A stretch of DNA of 64,000 nt from Streptomyces sp. DG1A-41. GTDB lineage: Bacteria > Actinomycetota > Actinomycetes > Streptomycetales > Streptomycetaceae. How positions within the stretch are numbered: position 1 is the stretch's first letter; every line of letters starts with the position of its first letter. Location of the stretch: positions 1,116,001-1,180,000 of the forward strand of contig NZ_CP146350.1 in NCBI RefSeq assembly GCF_037055355.1, read 5' to 3'. Made by a program: the position numbers and the translations under genes. Shown piece by piece: positions 29,826 to 39,311 of this stretch. The notes below the pieces were generated by a model that was not told the DNA's origin, did not search any database, and worked only from the letters and a program-made list of their open reading frames with translations.

Positions 29826-30554
29826 GTGAGCGACAACCAACTGCGGGTCGTCTGGATCTATCCCGACCTGCTCAGCACCTACGGCGACCAGGGCAACGTC
29901 CTCGTCGTGGAGCGCCGGGCCCGGCAGCGCGGCCTGGACGTGGCGCGGCTGGACGTGCGCAGCGACCAGGCGATCCCGACCTCCGGCGACATCTATCTGA
30001 TCGGCGGCGGTGAGGACCGCCCGCAGCGGCTCGCGGCCGAGCGGCTGCGCCGGGACGGCGGACTGACCCGGGCCGTGGAGAACGGCGCCATCGTGTTCTC
30101 CGTGTGCGCCGGCTACCAGATCCTCGGCCACGAGTTCATCAACGACCTCGGCCAGCGCGAGCCCGGCCTCGGCCTGCTGGACGTGGTGTCCGTGCGCGGC
30201 GAGGGCGCGCGGTGCGTGGGTGACGTGCTGGGCGACATCGACCCGCGCCTCGGCCTGCCCCCGCTGACCGGCTTCGAGAACCACCAGGGCGTCACCCACC
30301 TCGGCCCCACCGCCCGCCCGCTCGCCCAGGTGCGCTTCGGTAACGGCAACGGCACGGGCGACGGCACGGAGGGCGCGTACAACGACACCGTCTTCGGCAC
30401 GTACATGCACGGCCCCGTGCTCGCGCGCAACCCGCTGATCGCGGACCTGCTGCTGAAGCTGGCCCTCGACGTCAACGCGCTGCCGCCGACCGACGACCGC
30501 TGGTACGAGGCACTTCGCAACGAGCGCATCGCGGCTGCGCAGCAGCCTGCGTAG
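29826..30554 (+). CDS. gatD: Lipid II isoglutaminyl synthase, glutamine amidotransferase subunit
   Basis: A 242-residue class I glutamine amidotransferase starting at GTG 29826 with AGGGGA at 29815-29820. Nucleophile C94 in FSVCAGYQILGH and catalytic H195 in GTYMHGPVLAR. It hydrolyses glutamine and channels ammonia to MurT. The end of the gene is covered by the first copy of a perfect 26-bp tandem repeat that includes the stop codon, so the last codons (AAQQPA) and the stop are repeated just downstream. Confidence 0.96.
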   Translation: MSDNQLRVVWIYPDLLSTYGDQGNVLVVERRARQRGLDVARLDVRSDQAIPTSGDIYLIGGGEDRPQRLAAERLRRDGGLTRAVENGAIVFSVCAGYQILGHEFINDLGQREPGLGLLDVVSVRGEGARCVGDVLGDIDPRLGLPPLTGFENHQGVTHLGPTARPLAQVRFGNGNGTGDGTEGAYNDTVFGTYMHGPVLARNPLIADLLLKLALDVNALPPTDDRWYEALRNERIAAAQQPA

Positions 30555-30587
30555 ACACAGTTGCGCAGCAGCCTGCGTAGACACAGT
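30536..30587. repeat. Perfect 26-bp tandem repeat over the gatD stop codon
   Basis: Unit TGCGCAGCAGCCTGCGTAGA plus CACAGT occurs twice without mismatch at 30536-30561 and 30562-30587. The first unit contains the gatD TAG. A partial inverted match (GCGCCTGCGCGG) follows. Probably a recent slippage duplication. Confidence 0.9.
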
Positions 30588-30790
30588 CGCGCCTGCGCGG
30601 CACCGTGCGTGAAGGCTGCGTCAACATGCTGGTCAACAGCCCGTCTGACGGCACATCCGCACAGGTGAGCGGGGTCGTCCAGCAGGCGGACGCGTGCTTC
30701 GGTCAGGCCCCTCGATGCCGCTAGGGTGGCGGGGATTCGAGCCGGACAACGTGGTCCGGTCCCGGCCCACGTCGATAAGGTTTTCGGGCT

Positions 30791-31816
30791 ATGCGCATTG
30801 GTGTCCTCACGTCCGGCGGCGACTGCCCCGGCCTGAACGCCGTCATCCGGTCCGTCGTGCACCGTGCCGTCGCCGACCACGGCGACGAGGTCATCGGCTT
30901 CCGGGACGGCTGGAAGGGCCTTCTGGAGTGCGACTACCTCAAGCTCGACCTCGACGCGGTGGGTGGCATCCTCGCCCGCGGCGGCACGATTCTCGGGTCC
31001 TCCCGGGTCCAGCCCTCCCATCTGCGGGACGGTGTGGAGCGGGCCAAGGGCCATGTCGAGGAGCTCGGCCTCGACGCGATCATCCCCATCGGCGGCGAGG
31101 GCACGCTCAAGGCCGCGCGGCTGATGTCGGACAGCGGTCTGCCCATCGTGGGTGTGCCGAAGACCATCGACAACGACATCGCGGTCACGGACGTCACGTT
31201 CGGCTTCGACACGGCCGTCGGGGTGGCGACCGAGGCCCTGGACCGGCTGAAGACCACCGCCGAGTCCCACCAGCGGGTTCTGGTGGTCGAGGTCATGGGC
31301 CGGCACACCGGCTGGATCGCGTTGCACTCCGGGATGGCGGCCGGCGCGCACGCCATCGTCGTACCCGAGCGCCCGTTCGACATAGAGGAGTTGACCCAGC
31401 GGGTCGGCGAGCGGTTCGAGGCGGGCAAGCGCTTCGCGATCGTGGTGGCGGCGGAGGGGGCCAAGCCCCGGGCGGGGACCATGGAGTTCGACGAGGGCGG
31501 CAAGGACATCTACGGGCACGAGCGGTTCGCCGGGATCGCGCGGCAGCTGTCGGTGGAGCTGGAGCGGCGGCTGGGGAAGGAAGCCCGGCCGGTGATTCTC
31601 GGGCATGTGCAGCGGGGCGGGACGCCGACCGCCTACGACCGGGTGCTCGCCACGCGGTTCGGGTGGCATGCGGTGGAGGCCGTGCACCGGGGGGAGTTCG
31701 GGCGGATGACCGCGCTGCGGGGGACCGACATAGTGATGGTGTCGTTGGCCGAGGCCGTGGAGACGCTGAAGACGGTGCCGGATGATCGGTACGACGAGGC
31801 GGAGTGTGTTCTCTGA
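30791..31816 (+). CDS. pfkA: 6-phosphofructokinase
   Basis: A 341-residue phosphofructokinase converting fructose 6-phosphate to fructose 1,6-bisphosphate. GGDCPGLNAV at 9-18, GGEGT with G104 (the ATP-type residue; PPi enzymes have Asp here), catalytic PKTIDNDI with D127, MGRHTGW, and the C-terminal HVQRGGTPTAYDR. This is the actinobacterial group III enzyme, typically present in two or three paralogues. A strong terminator at 31843-31884 follows. Confidence 0.96.
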   Translation: MRIGVLTSGGDCPGLNAVIRSVVHRAVADHGDEVIGFRDGWKGLLECDYLKLDLDAVGGILARGGTILGSSRVQPSHLRDGVERAKGHVEELGLDAIIPIGGEGTLKAARLMSDSGLPIVGVPKTIDNDIAVTDVTFGFDTAVGVATEALDRLKTTAESHQRVLVVEVMGRHTGWIALHSGMAAGAHAIVVPERPFDIEELTQRVGERFEAGKRFAIVVAAEGAKPRAGTMEFDEGGKDIYGHERFAGIARQLSVELERRLGKEARPVILGHVQRGGTPTAYDRVLATRFGWHAVEAVHRGEFGRMTALRGTDIVMVSLAEAVETLKTVPDDRYDEAECVL

Positions 31817-31842
31817 GTTCCACGCGCCCCTGAGTACCTCTT

Positions 31843-31884
31843 ACCGCCCCCGGTCACGTGTGTGGCCGGGGGCGGTTCTACTCT
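31843..31884 (+). terminator. Intrinsic terminator after pfkA
   Basis: Perfect arms ACCGCCCCCGG (31843-31853) and CCGGGGGCGGT (31866-31876) with an inner CAC/GTG pair, followed by TCTACTCTT. It separates pfkA from the CtaG-like gene. Confidence 0.85.
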
Positions 31885-31932
31885 TGGGGCGGACAGATTG
31901 CTGCACACCCCCACGAAACAGGAGCCGGCGGT

Positions 31933-32883
31933 ATGGATCACAGCGGGCACGGCATGACCATGGATCTGCCGCCGTTCACGCTGGGACGAGGGCTGGAGTG
32001 GTCGGCCGACCCGTTCTTCCTCATCGCCTGCCTGGCCGGGCTGGCGCTGTACGGGTGGGGTGTCGTGCGACTGGTGCGACGCGGGGACAAGTGGCCGGTG
32101 GGGCGGACGGTCGCCTTCGTCGTCGGCGTGCTGAGCATCGTGCTCATGATGTGCACCCAGCTGAACGACTACGGCATGGTCATGTTCAGCGTGCACATGG
32201 TGCAGCACATGGTGATCAGCATGGTCTCGCCGATCCTGATCCTGCTCGGGGCGCCGATCACGCTGGCGCTGCGCGCCCTGCCGACGGCGGGGCGGGGCCG
32301 CAAGGGGCCGCGTGAGCTGCTGCTGATGTTCCTGCACAGCCACTACATGCGGATCGTCACCCACCCGGCGTTCACCATCCCGCTGTTCATCGCGAGCCTG
32401 TACGGGCTGTACTTCACGCCGCTGTTCGACTTCCTCATGGGCTCCACGACGGGGCACATCGCGATGATGGTGCACTTCCTCGCCGTCGGCCTGGTGTTCT
32501 TCTGGCCGATCATGGGCGTGGACCCGGGCCCGCACCGGCCGGGCTACCTGATGCGGATGCTGGAGCTGTTCGCGGGCATGCCGTTCCACGCGTTCTTCGG
32601 GATCGCGCTGATGATGGCGTCCGAGCCGATGGTCGAGGCGTTCAAGAACCCGCCCGCCTCGCTCGGCATCGAGGCGCTGTCCGACCAGAACGCGGCGGGC
32701 GGCATCGCCTGGGCGTTCAGCGAGATCCCGTCCGTGCTGGTGCTGGTCGCGCTGCTGTTCCAGTGGTACGCCTCGGACCAGCGGCAGGCCAGGCGCGAGG
32801 ACCGGGCGGCCGACCGTGACGGGGACAAGGAACTCGAGGCGTACAACGCCTATTTGAGCTCGCTGCACGCACGCGGGAACTGA
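31933..32883 (+). CDS. Caa3-type CtaG-like cytochrome c oxidase assembly protein
   Basis: A 316-residue polytopic membrane protein with CAGGAG before ATG 31933. N-terminal MDHSGHGMTMD is His/Met-rich and could bind copper. About seven transmembrane helices follow, with conserved histidines and methionines (MVQHMVISM, LHSHYMR, PFHAFFGIALM). This fits the caa3_CtaG family thought to help load copper into cytochrome c oxidase; many Streptomyces genomes carry several copies near copper genes. No oxidase subunit gene is adjacent here. Confidence 0.9.
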   Translation: MDHSGHGMTMDLPPFTLGRGLEWSADPFFLIACLAGLALYGWGVVRLVRRGDKWPVGRTVAFVVGVLSIVLMMCTQLNDYGMVMFSVHMVQHMVISMVSPILILLGAPITLALRALPTAGRGRKGPRELLLMFLHSHYMRIVTHPAFTIPLFIASLYGLYFTPLFDFLMGSTTGHIAMMVHFLAVGLVFFWPIMGVDPGPHRPGYLMRMLELFAGMPFHAFFGIALMMASEPMVEAFKNPPASLGIEALSDQNAAGGIAWAFSEIPSVLVLVALLFQWYASDQRQARREDRAADRDGDKELEAYNAYLSSLHARGN

Positions 32884-33003
32884 TTTTTCGCACGCCCCAA
32901 GGCGCCCGTTCGTCCTCGCTCTGCTCTTTTTCCACAACGCGGCTGAACGGCTTTTTCCTTCAGTAGCATGAAACGCGTCGGGGAACCGCAGGGGGGAGCG
33001 GTG

Positions 33004-34323
33004 ATGCGAAGGATCGCTGTCCTGGTCGCTTTTCTGCTGGCTCTCGGAGGCTGCGATTCGGGCGGGTCCTTGTTCGAGGTGAAGGCGGTCGCCGCGGGAG
33101 TTCCGTCCATGGCTCCTTTCTTCGCCGAGGACAGCGGGCTCGGCCGGGACGCCCGGGTGCCGTCGCGGGCCGTGCCGGGCGGCCTCCAGCAGGGGGACGC
33201 GCCGGGGCTTTACGGCGGGACCGAGCAGCCGGGGATCTGCGACGTCGAGCGGCTGAAGCGGTTCCTCACCACGCCGCGGAACGATCGCAAGGCGCGAGCG
33301 TGGGCGGCCGCCCTCGATCTGCGCACGGACGGGATTCCGGGATATCTCGACCGGCTCACACCGGTTCTCCTGCGTCACGACACTCTCGCGCTGAACCACG
33401 ACTACAAAAAGGGAAAGGCCGTTCCCTTCCGCGCCCTGCTCCAGGCGGGAATCGCGATTCTCGTCGACGAACAGGGGCTTCCATCGGTCAAATGTTCGTG
33501 CGGAAATCCCCTGCGGCCCTTCGAGGGCGACACCAGCCGGATATCCGTCACGTTCGGGGACGGCAACGAGAAGTGGCGGGGATACGACCGCGCCGAGGTG
33601 GTGGTCGTGCGGCCCGCCCCCCGGACACTGGAGCGCATCACCCTCGTCGACGTCCAGGACTCCGGCCGGGGCATCGAGCGGCCCGTCGGCACGACGGGTG
33701 AGGCCGACGCCGACTTCGACGCGACGCGGCGGCGGGCCGTGCCGCGTCTCGCCGGGACGACGTTCGGGGAGGCGAGCCGGCGGCTGGCCGATGCGGGACT
33801 GGCGGTCGCGTTCAGGGGTGAGGAGCCGCCTCCCGACCGTGCACGGGTCATCGCGTCCGACCCGGGCGCGGGGGCCGAGCTTCGGTTCGGGGCGTACGTG
33901 ACGCTGAGCGTGGCGGCGGAGTCGGCGACGGAGGGACGTACCTCGGCACCCTCGCCCTCGGCGTCCTCCACTCCCCCTGTCGGCTCCAGGCCTCCGGCGA
34001 GTACCGGGCCCACGCCTTCCCGTCAGCCCCCGTCGAAGGCGCCGCCCAGCTCCGTGCCGCCCGCGTCGAGCGCCGCGCCCAGGAGCAGTGCACCGCCCAC
34101 GGCGGCACCTCCGCGGGGCACCGGCTCCCCTCCCCTGGCCACCGGCTCGCCTCCCACCGGTGAACCGGTCACGACGAGCGCGGCGCCGCCTGTGAACAGC
34201 TCGGCGCCGCCCGTGAGCAGCACGCCCGCGTCCAGCGCCCCCGCGACGACCACTCCTGCGACGACCGCGCCCGTGTCCACCGCTCCGGCGACCACCCCAC
34301 CCACCCCGAGCACCACCGTCTAG
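33004..34323 (+). CDS. DUF6777 lipoprotein with PASTA-like segment and Pro/Ser/Thr tail
   Basis: A 439-residue exported protein. Signal peptide and lipobox LALGGC put lipidated Cys at about residue 17. The body has FFAEDSGLGRDA, CDVERLKRFL, VLLRHDTLALNHDYKKGKAVPF, and KCSCGNPLRPF, which match the DUF6777 family of Streptomyces. A PASTA-like segment (PRLAGTTFGEASRRLADAGL) follows at about 250-300, then 130 residues almost entirely P, S, T, A and G, a wall-spanning stalk. It directly precedes a Ser/Thr kinase gene, which suggests a sensor or partner role. GGGGGAG lies before ATG 33004. Confidence 0.85.
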   Translation: MRRIAVLVAFLLALGGCDSGGSLFEVKAVAAGVPSMAPFFAEDSGLGRDARVPSRAVPGGLQQGDAPGLYGGTEQPGICDVERLKRFLTTPRNDRKARAWAAALDLRTDGIPGYLDRLTPVLLRHDTLALNHDYKKGKAVPFRALLQAGIAILVDEQGLPSVKCSCGNPLRPFEGDTSRISVTFGDGNEKWRGYDRAEVVVVRPAPRTLERITLVDVQDSGRGIERPVGTTGEADADFDATRRRAVPRLAGTTFGEASRRLADAGLAVAFRGEEPPPDRARVIASDPGAGAELRFGAYVTLSVAAESATEGRTSAPSPSASSTPPVGSRPPASTGPTPSRQPPSKAPPSSVPPASSAAPRSSAPPTAAPPRGTGSPPLATGSPPTGEPVTTSAAPPVNSSAPPVSSTPASSAPATTTPATTAPVSTAPATTPPTPSTTV

Positions 34324-34356
34324 CACCGCACCCCCGCCGAACCCGGGAGTCACCGG

Positions 34357-36168
34357 ATGTCCTCAGGATCACCGACGTCGGGAGCGGGCCGGATCGTCGC
34401 CGGCCGCTACCTGCTGCTGCGCCGGCTCGGCGGCGGCGGCATGGGGCACGTCTGGCTCGCCCACGACCAGAGACTCGCCTGCGAGGTCGCGCTGAAGGAG
34501 ATCGTGTTCCGCGACCCGGCCGAGGCCGGGAACGAGCGGGAGGCGCGGGTCGCGCGGGCCCGTGCGGAGGCCCGGTACGCGGCCGGGCTGCGCGGACACC
34601 CGCACGTGGTGACGGTGCACGACGTGCTGGAGCACGAGGGGCTGCCGTGGATCGTCATGGAGTACGTGACCGGCGCCGTGGACCTGCGTGAGCTGGTGAC
34701 CCGGCGCGGGCCGCTCGCCCCGGCCGAGTGCGCCCGTGTCGGCCTGGCCGTGCTGGACGCGCTGACGGCGGGGCACGAACGGGGTGTGATGCACCGGGAC
34801 GTGAAGCCGGCGAACATCCTGCTCGCGCCGGACCGCGCGGGCTCGCCGTACGGTCGGGTGCTGCTCACCGACTACGGCATCTCCGTGCAGCCGGACGCCG
34901 GTGAGACGCGGTACACGATGGCGTCCGTGCTGGTGGGCACGGCGGGGTATCTGGCGCCGGAGCGGGCCTCCGGCGATACACCGACGCCGGCCGCCGATCT
35001 GTTCTCGCTGGGCTGCACGCTGTACTTCGGCGTCGAGGGGCGCGGCCCCTTCGAGCGGGAGTCGCACCTGGCGTCGCTCACCGCGGTGGTCGTGGAGGAG
35101 CCGCTCGCGCCGGTACGGGCCGGGGCTCTGGAGCCCGTGCTGCGCGGGCTGCTGGCCAAGGATCCTCAGCTTCGGATGACCCCCCAGGAGGCGGAGGCCG
35201 GGCTGTCGGGGCTCGTCACGTCCCAGTCGGGGGCGTACGAGCGGACGCGGACGGAGCCCGGGTCGCCGTCCCCGTGGGAGATCCCGCACGTGCCGCCGAC
35301 CGGGGCGGACGGTTTTGGGCCCGTCGCCGTCATGTCCGGCGTTCGGCGGCGGCAGCGCTCCCCCGCCCTCCGGGCCGTCGCAGCCTGCGGTCTCGGGCTG
35401 GTCCTCGCGCTCGGCGGCGTCTGGTATGCGCTGGCCGACCGGGCGGGCGGTGGGACGGCGGCGCCGTACGGCGAGGCCGTCGGGCTGGGGAAGCCGCTCG
35501 CGGACGGGGACTGTGTGCTCGCCGACTGGCCGGGCGGGGCCCGGTTCGCCGGTACACCCCGGCTCTCCCTGGACCCGACCTGCCGGGACAAGGCTCCCGA
35601 CGGACAGGTGGTGGCGTTCGTCGAGGCGGCCTCGGCGGACGAGGCACGGAAGCTGGGACCGGCCCGGTGCGAGGAACGGACCCGGGAGCTGCGGGACCGG
35701 CTCGCCGATGTCCGCAGCCACGCCGTCGTGCCGAGCGGCACCGGGTTCGAGGCGGCGGGGCGGCGCACTGCCTGCTTGGTTCTCGGCGCGCACGGGCCGC
35801 TGTCCGGGCCGCTCGGGGAGCGGCGTAGGTTCGGTACGGCGTTCGCCGACACCGCGACCATGCAGAAGCGTGACTGCCTGGACGTCCGTTCGAACCGGGA
35901 GGTGCGGCTGGTGCCGTGCGGCGGACGGTACGACCAGCAGGTGCTCGGGTTCACCCGACTGGGCGGCGATGTGACACTCGCCGAGGCCCGGACCTCGTCG
36001 GACGCGGCATGCGCCCGGGACGTGGCGCCGCGCGACTACGGCTTCGACCCGTCCGTCTACGAGGCCGGTTCGTGGACCAGCGACGGACCCTGGAAATCCG
36101 GTACTCATGTCGTCGTCTGCACCGTCAGGAGGCAGAACGGGGGCACCATGGGGGGAACAGAACCATGA
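34357..36168 (+). CDS. Membrane Ser/Thr protein kinase (PknB type)
   Basis: A 603-residue kinase. Glycine loop RRLGGGGMGHVW, ATP lysine K47 (VALKE), catalytic loop HRDVKPANILL with D148, and metal-binding DYG (D172-Y173-G174) where most relatives have DFG; activation segment ends APER. A single transmembrane helix lies at about 340-358, and an external domain of about 240 residues with several cysteines follows, so this is a receptor kinase with an unusual sensor rather than PASTA repeats. The preceding DUF6777 lipoprotein and following small membrane protein may be partners. Confidence 0.93.
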   Translation: MSSGSPTSGAGRIVAGRYLLLRRLGGGGMGHVWLAHDQRLACEVALKEIVFRDPAEAGNEREARVARARAEARYAAGLRGHPHVVTVHDVLEHEGLPWIVMEYVTGAVDLRELVTRRGPLAPAECARVGLAVLDALTAGHERGVMHRDVKPANILLAPDRAGSPYGRVLLTDYGISVQPDAGETRYTMASVLVGTAGYLAPERASGDTPTPAADLFSLGCTLYFGVEGRGPFERESHLASLTAVVVEEPLAPVRAGALEPVLRGLLAKDPQLRMTPQEAEAGLSGLVTSQSGAYERTRTEPGSPSPWEIPHVPPTGADGFGPVAVMSGVRRRQRSPALRAVAACGLGLVLALGGVWYALADRAGGGTAAPYGEAVGLGKPLADGDCVLADWPGGARFAGTPRLSLDPTCRDKAPDGQVVAFVEAASADEARKLGPARCEERTRELRDRLADVRSHAVVPSGTGFEAAGRRTACLVLGAHGPLSGPLGERRRFGTAFADTATMQKRDCLDVRSNREVRLVPCGGRYDQQVLGFTRLGGDVTLAEARTSSDAACARDVAPRDYGFDPSVYEAGSWTSDGPWKSGTHVVVCTVRRQNGGTMGGTEP

Positions 36169-36181
36169 GGAGGGTGTTGCG

Positions 36182-36361
36182 ATGCCCGGTTCCACGAACG
36201 GTTCGAACGCGACGAAGACCATGGGAGTCGTCACCGTCGGCGGCCTCGTCCAGGTGACGGCCTACACGGTGGCGCTCGGCAGCAACGGCTGGCTGTGGTT
36301 CGGCTGGGTCGTCCTGGGCCTGATCACCCTCGGGATGGTGGTCACCACGAAAAGCACCTGA
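36182..36361 (+). CDS. Small two-helix membrane protein downstream of the kinase
   Basis: A 59-residue protein with AGGAGGG (36168-36174) 7 bases before ATG 36182. Two hydrophobic helices (about residues 18-34 and 38-53) joined by SNGWLWFG. Thirteen bases separate it from the kinase stop, so it is likely co-transcribed. Family not recognised. It ends 4 bases before the convergent histidine kinase gene. Confidence 0.7.
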   Translation: MPGSTNGSNATKTMGVVTVGGLVQVTAYTVALGSNGWLWFGWVVLGLITLGMVVTTKST

Positions 36362-36365
36362 GAGC

Positions 36366-37571
36366 TCACTCCGGGATCAGCCGTCCGGCCGAATGCACAC
36401 CCGGCTGGTACTTGGGGAGCCGGACGGTGATCTTCATGCCCGCGCCCACGGCGGTCTCGATGACGAGGCCGTGGTCGTCGCCGTAGACCTGGCGGAGCCG
36501 GTCGTCGACGTTGGAGAGCCCTATGCCGCCCGAGGGGCTGATCTCGCGGGCGAGGATGCGGCGGAGCAGGCCCGGGTCCATGCCGGCGCCGTCGTCCTCG
36601 ATGACCACCAGGGCCTCGGCGCCCGCGTCCTGGGCCGTGATCTGGATGTGGCACTTGTCGGCCTTGCCCTCCAGGCCGTGCTTGACGGCGTTCTCGACGA
36701 GCGGCTGGAGGCACAGGAAGGGCAGGGCGACGGGCAGCACCTCCGGGGCGATCTGGAGGGTCACGGAGAGGCGGTCGCCGAAGCGTGCCCTGACGAGCGC
36801 CAGGTAGTGGTCGATGGCGTGCAGTTCGTCGGCGAGGGTGGTGAAGTCGCCGTGCCGGCGGAACGAGTAGCGGGTGAAGTCGGCGAACTCCAGGAGCAGT
36901 TCGCGGGCGCGCTCGGGGTCGGTGCGGACGAACGAGGCGATCACCGCGAGCGAGTTGAAGATGAAGTGCGGCGATATCTGGGCCCGCAGCGCCCTGATCT
37001 CGGCCTCGATGAGGCGGGTGCGGGACTGGTCCAGGTCCGCCAGCTCCAGCTGCACGGACACCCAGCGGGCCACCTCGCCGGCCGCCCGGACGAGGACCGC
37101 CGACTCGCGGGGCGCGCAGGCGACGAGGGCGCCGTGCACGCGGTCGTCGACGGTGAGCGGGGCGACGACCGCCCAGCGCACCGGGCAGTCGAGGAGGTCG
37201 CAGGTCAGCTCGAAGGCCTCGCCCCGGCCGGTCTCCAGAGGGCCCGCGAGGCGTTCCATGATCTCGGTGCGATGGTGGGCTCCGTCGCCGTCCCAGACCA
37301 GGACCTGTCTGCGGTCGGTCAGGCAGAGGGCGTCCGTGCCGAGCAGGGAGCGCAGTTTGCGGGCGGACTTGCGGGCGGTCTCCTCCGTCAGCCCGGACCG
37401 CAGCGGGGGCGCGGCGAGGGAGGCGGTGTGCAGGGTCTCGAAGGTGGCGTGTTCGACGGGCGTGCCCAGGCCGCCGAGGCTCTGGGGGCGTGCCGTGCGC
37501 CGACCGAGCCAGACCCCCACGGCCAGCACCGGGAGCACGGCGACGCACAGGCCCGCCAGGAATCCGCTCAT
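36366..37571 (-). CDS. LytS-type sensor histidine kinase
   Basis: A 401-residue kinase starting at ATG 37571, overlapping the symporter stop by ATGA. One N-terminal transmembrane helix (about 3-23), a GAF-like sensory region (about 60-165), the His_kinase domain with phospho-accepting H202 in QISPHFIFNSL, and an HATPase with LVENAVKHGLEG and EDDGAGM. It phosphorylates the LytTR regulator at 39677-40426, which lies in the same operon. The symporter between them may be both target and co-sensor, as in other LytS/YpdA systems. The transported compound is not known. Confidence 0.93.
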   Translation of the reverse strand: MSGFLAGLCVAVLPVLAVGVWLGRRTARPQSLGGLGTPVEHATFETLHTASLAAPPLRSGLTEETARKSARKLRSLLGTDALCLTDRRQVLVWDGDGAHHRTEIMERLAGPLETGRGEAFELTCDLLDCPVRWAVVAPLTVDDRVHGALVACAPRESAVLVRAAGEVARWVSVQLELADLDQSRTRLIEAEIRALRAQISPHFIFNSLAVIASFVRTDPERARELLLEFADFTRYSFRRHGDFTTLADELHAIDHYLALVRARFGDRLSVTLQIAPEVLPVALPFLCLQPLVENAVKHGLEGKADKCHIQITAQDAGAEALVVIEDDGAGMDPGLLRRILAREISPSGGIGLSNVDDRLRQVYGDDHGLVIETAVGAGMKITVRLPKYQPGVHSAGRLIPE

Positions 37572-39277
37572 GCCGTCACCTCCGAGCGCAGTTCCTCGGG
37601 CAGGTGGAACCGGGCCAGGACCGCCGCCGTGCCCGGCGGCACCCGGCCGGGTGTGGCCAGGGACACCAGGATCATGGTGAGGAAGCCCAGAGGCACCGAC
37701 CAGAGCGCGGGCCAGGCGAGCAGAGCGTGCAGGGCGCCCTGGCCCGGGTAGCCCGCCATGGTCGCGGTGACGGCGAGCAGGGCCGAGCCGCCGCCGACCA
37801 GCATGCCGGCGGCCGCGCCGGGCGGGGTCAGCCGCCGCCACCAGATGCCGAGGACGAGCAGCGGGCAGAACGAGGACGCGGACACGGCGAAGGCGAGCCC
37901 CACCGCGTCGGCGACCGGGAGCCCACCGACCAGGACGCTCGCCGCGAGGGGCATGGACATCGCGAGGACGGTCCCGAGCCGGAAGTGCCGTACGCCCCGC
38001 GCGGGGAGGACGTCCTGGGCGAGCACGCCCGCGACGGCCATGGTGAGCCCCGAGGCCGTGGACAGGAACGCGGCGAAGGCGCCGCCCGCCACCAGCGCGC
38101 CCAGCAGATCGCCGCCCACTCCCCCGATGATGCGGTCGGGCAGGAGGAGGACGGCGGCGTCCGTGTCGCCGGTGAGGGTGAGCTCGGGGGCGTAGAGGCG
38201 GCCGAGGGCGCCGTAGACGGGGGGCAGGAGGTAGAAGGCGCCGACCAGGCCGAGGACCACGACGGTGGTGCGGCGGGCGGCGACGCCGTGCGGGCTGGTG
38301 TAGAAGCGGACCACGACGTGCGGCAGGCCCATGGTGCCGAGGAACGTGGCGAGGATCAGCCCGTACGTGGCGTACAGCGGGCGTTCCTCGCGGCTCTCGG
38401 CCTGTGCGGGCGACAGGTCGCCGCCGCTGCGCTGCGCCTCGGGGACGGCCGCTCCCTCGGCGAAGGTGAGCCGGGTGCCGCGTTCGACGTGGTGGGTGCC
38501 GGCGGGCAGGTCGAGGCGGGTGTCGCTGTGCGTACGGCCGTCCACGGTGCCGGTCACCGTGACGGTGAGGGGCCGGTCCAGTTTCAGGTCGATGCTGTCG
38601 CCGACGCGGACGACGCGCTGCTCGCGGAAGGTGGCCGGTTCGTCGAAGGCGTGGCGGGGGGCTCCGTCGCTCTGCCAGGCGAGGACCAGGAACAGGGCGG
38701 GGACGAGCAGGGCGGTGAGTTTCAGCCAGTACTGGAAGGCCTGGACGAAGGTGATGCTGCGCATGCCGCCGGCGGCGACGGTGGCGGTCACGACGACCGC
38801 GACGATCACTCCGCCCAGCCAGTCGGGCGCCCCGGTCAGCACCGTGAGGGTCAGTCCCGCGCCCTGGAGCTGGGGCAGCAGATACAGCCAGCCCACGCCG
38901 ACGACGAAGGCACCGGCCAGCCGCCGCACGGCCTGGGACGCGAGGCGGGCCTCGGCGAAGTCGGGGAGTGTGTAGGCGCCGGAGCGGCGCAGCGGGGCGG
39001 CGACGAAGAGGAGCAGGACCAGGTAGCCGGCGGTGTAGCCGACCGGGTACCAGAGCATGTCGGGGCCCTGGACGAGGACGAGGCCCGCTATGCCCAGGAA
39101 GGAGGCGGCGGAGAGGTACTCGCCGCTGATGGCGGCGGCGTTGAGGCGAGGGCCGACGGTGCGGGAGGCGACGTAGAAGTCGGAGGTGGTGCGGGAGATG
39201 CGCAGGCCGAAGGCGCCGACCAGGACCGTCGCGACGACGACCAGGGCGACGGCGGGGACGGCGTAGTTGGAGTTCAT
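37568..39277 (-). CDS. Sodium:solute symporter (ActP-like)
   Basis: A 569-residue SSS-family transporter with about 13 helices. Signature regions: FYVASRTVGPRLNAAAISGEYLS, FLGIAGLVLVQG, and YLPLP-type loops near LYLLPQLQGAGLTL. An external loop of about 120 residues (about 205-310), between helices, is unusual for ActP and rich in charged residues (for example HHVERGTRLTFAEG). Homology suggests acetate, pyruvate or another monocarboxylate as substrate. It is bracketed by the genes of a LytS/LytTR two-component system and by a small membrane protein. Confidence 0.9.
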   Translation of the reverse strand: MNSNYAVPAVALVVVATVLVGAFGLRISRTTSDFYVASRTVGPRLNAAAISGEYLSAASFLGIAGLVLVQGPDMLWYPVGYTAGYLVLLLFVAAPLRRSGAYTLPDFAEARLASQAVRRLAGAFVVGVGWLYLLPQLQGAGLTLTVLTGAPDWLGGVIVAVVVTATVAAGGMRSITFVQAFQYWLKLTALLVPALFLVLAWQSDGAPRHAFDEPATFREQRVVRVGDSIDLKLDRPLTVTVTGTVDGRTHSDTRLDLPAGTHHVERGTRLTFAEGAAVPEAQRSGGDLSPAQAESREERPLYATYGLILATFLGTMGLPHVVVRFYTSPHGVAARRTTVVVLGLVGAFYLLPPVYGALGRLYAPELTLTGDTDAAVLLLPDRIIGGVGGDLLGALVAGGAFAAFLSTASGLTMAVAGVLAQDVLPARGVRHFRLGTVLAMSMPLAASVLVGGLPVADAVGLAFAVSASSFCPLLVLGIWWRRLTPPGAAAGMLVGGGSALLAVTATMAGYPGQGALHALLAWPALWSVPLGFLTMILVSLATPGRVPPGTAAVLARFHLPEELRSEVTA

Positions 39278-39311
39278 CGGGCGCCAGTTCGATCGTCGGT
39301 TCGGTCGTCGT

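Noticed and set aside
31633..34353. 906-codon minus-strand frame opposite the DUF6777 gene
   Set aside because: Composed of Gly/Arg/His repeats antisense to Pro/Ser-coding DNA; no homology.
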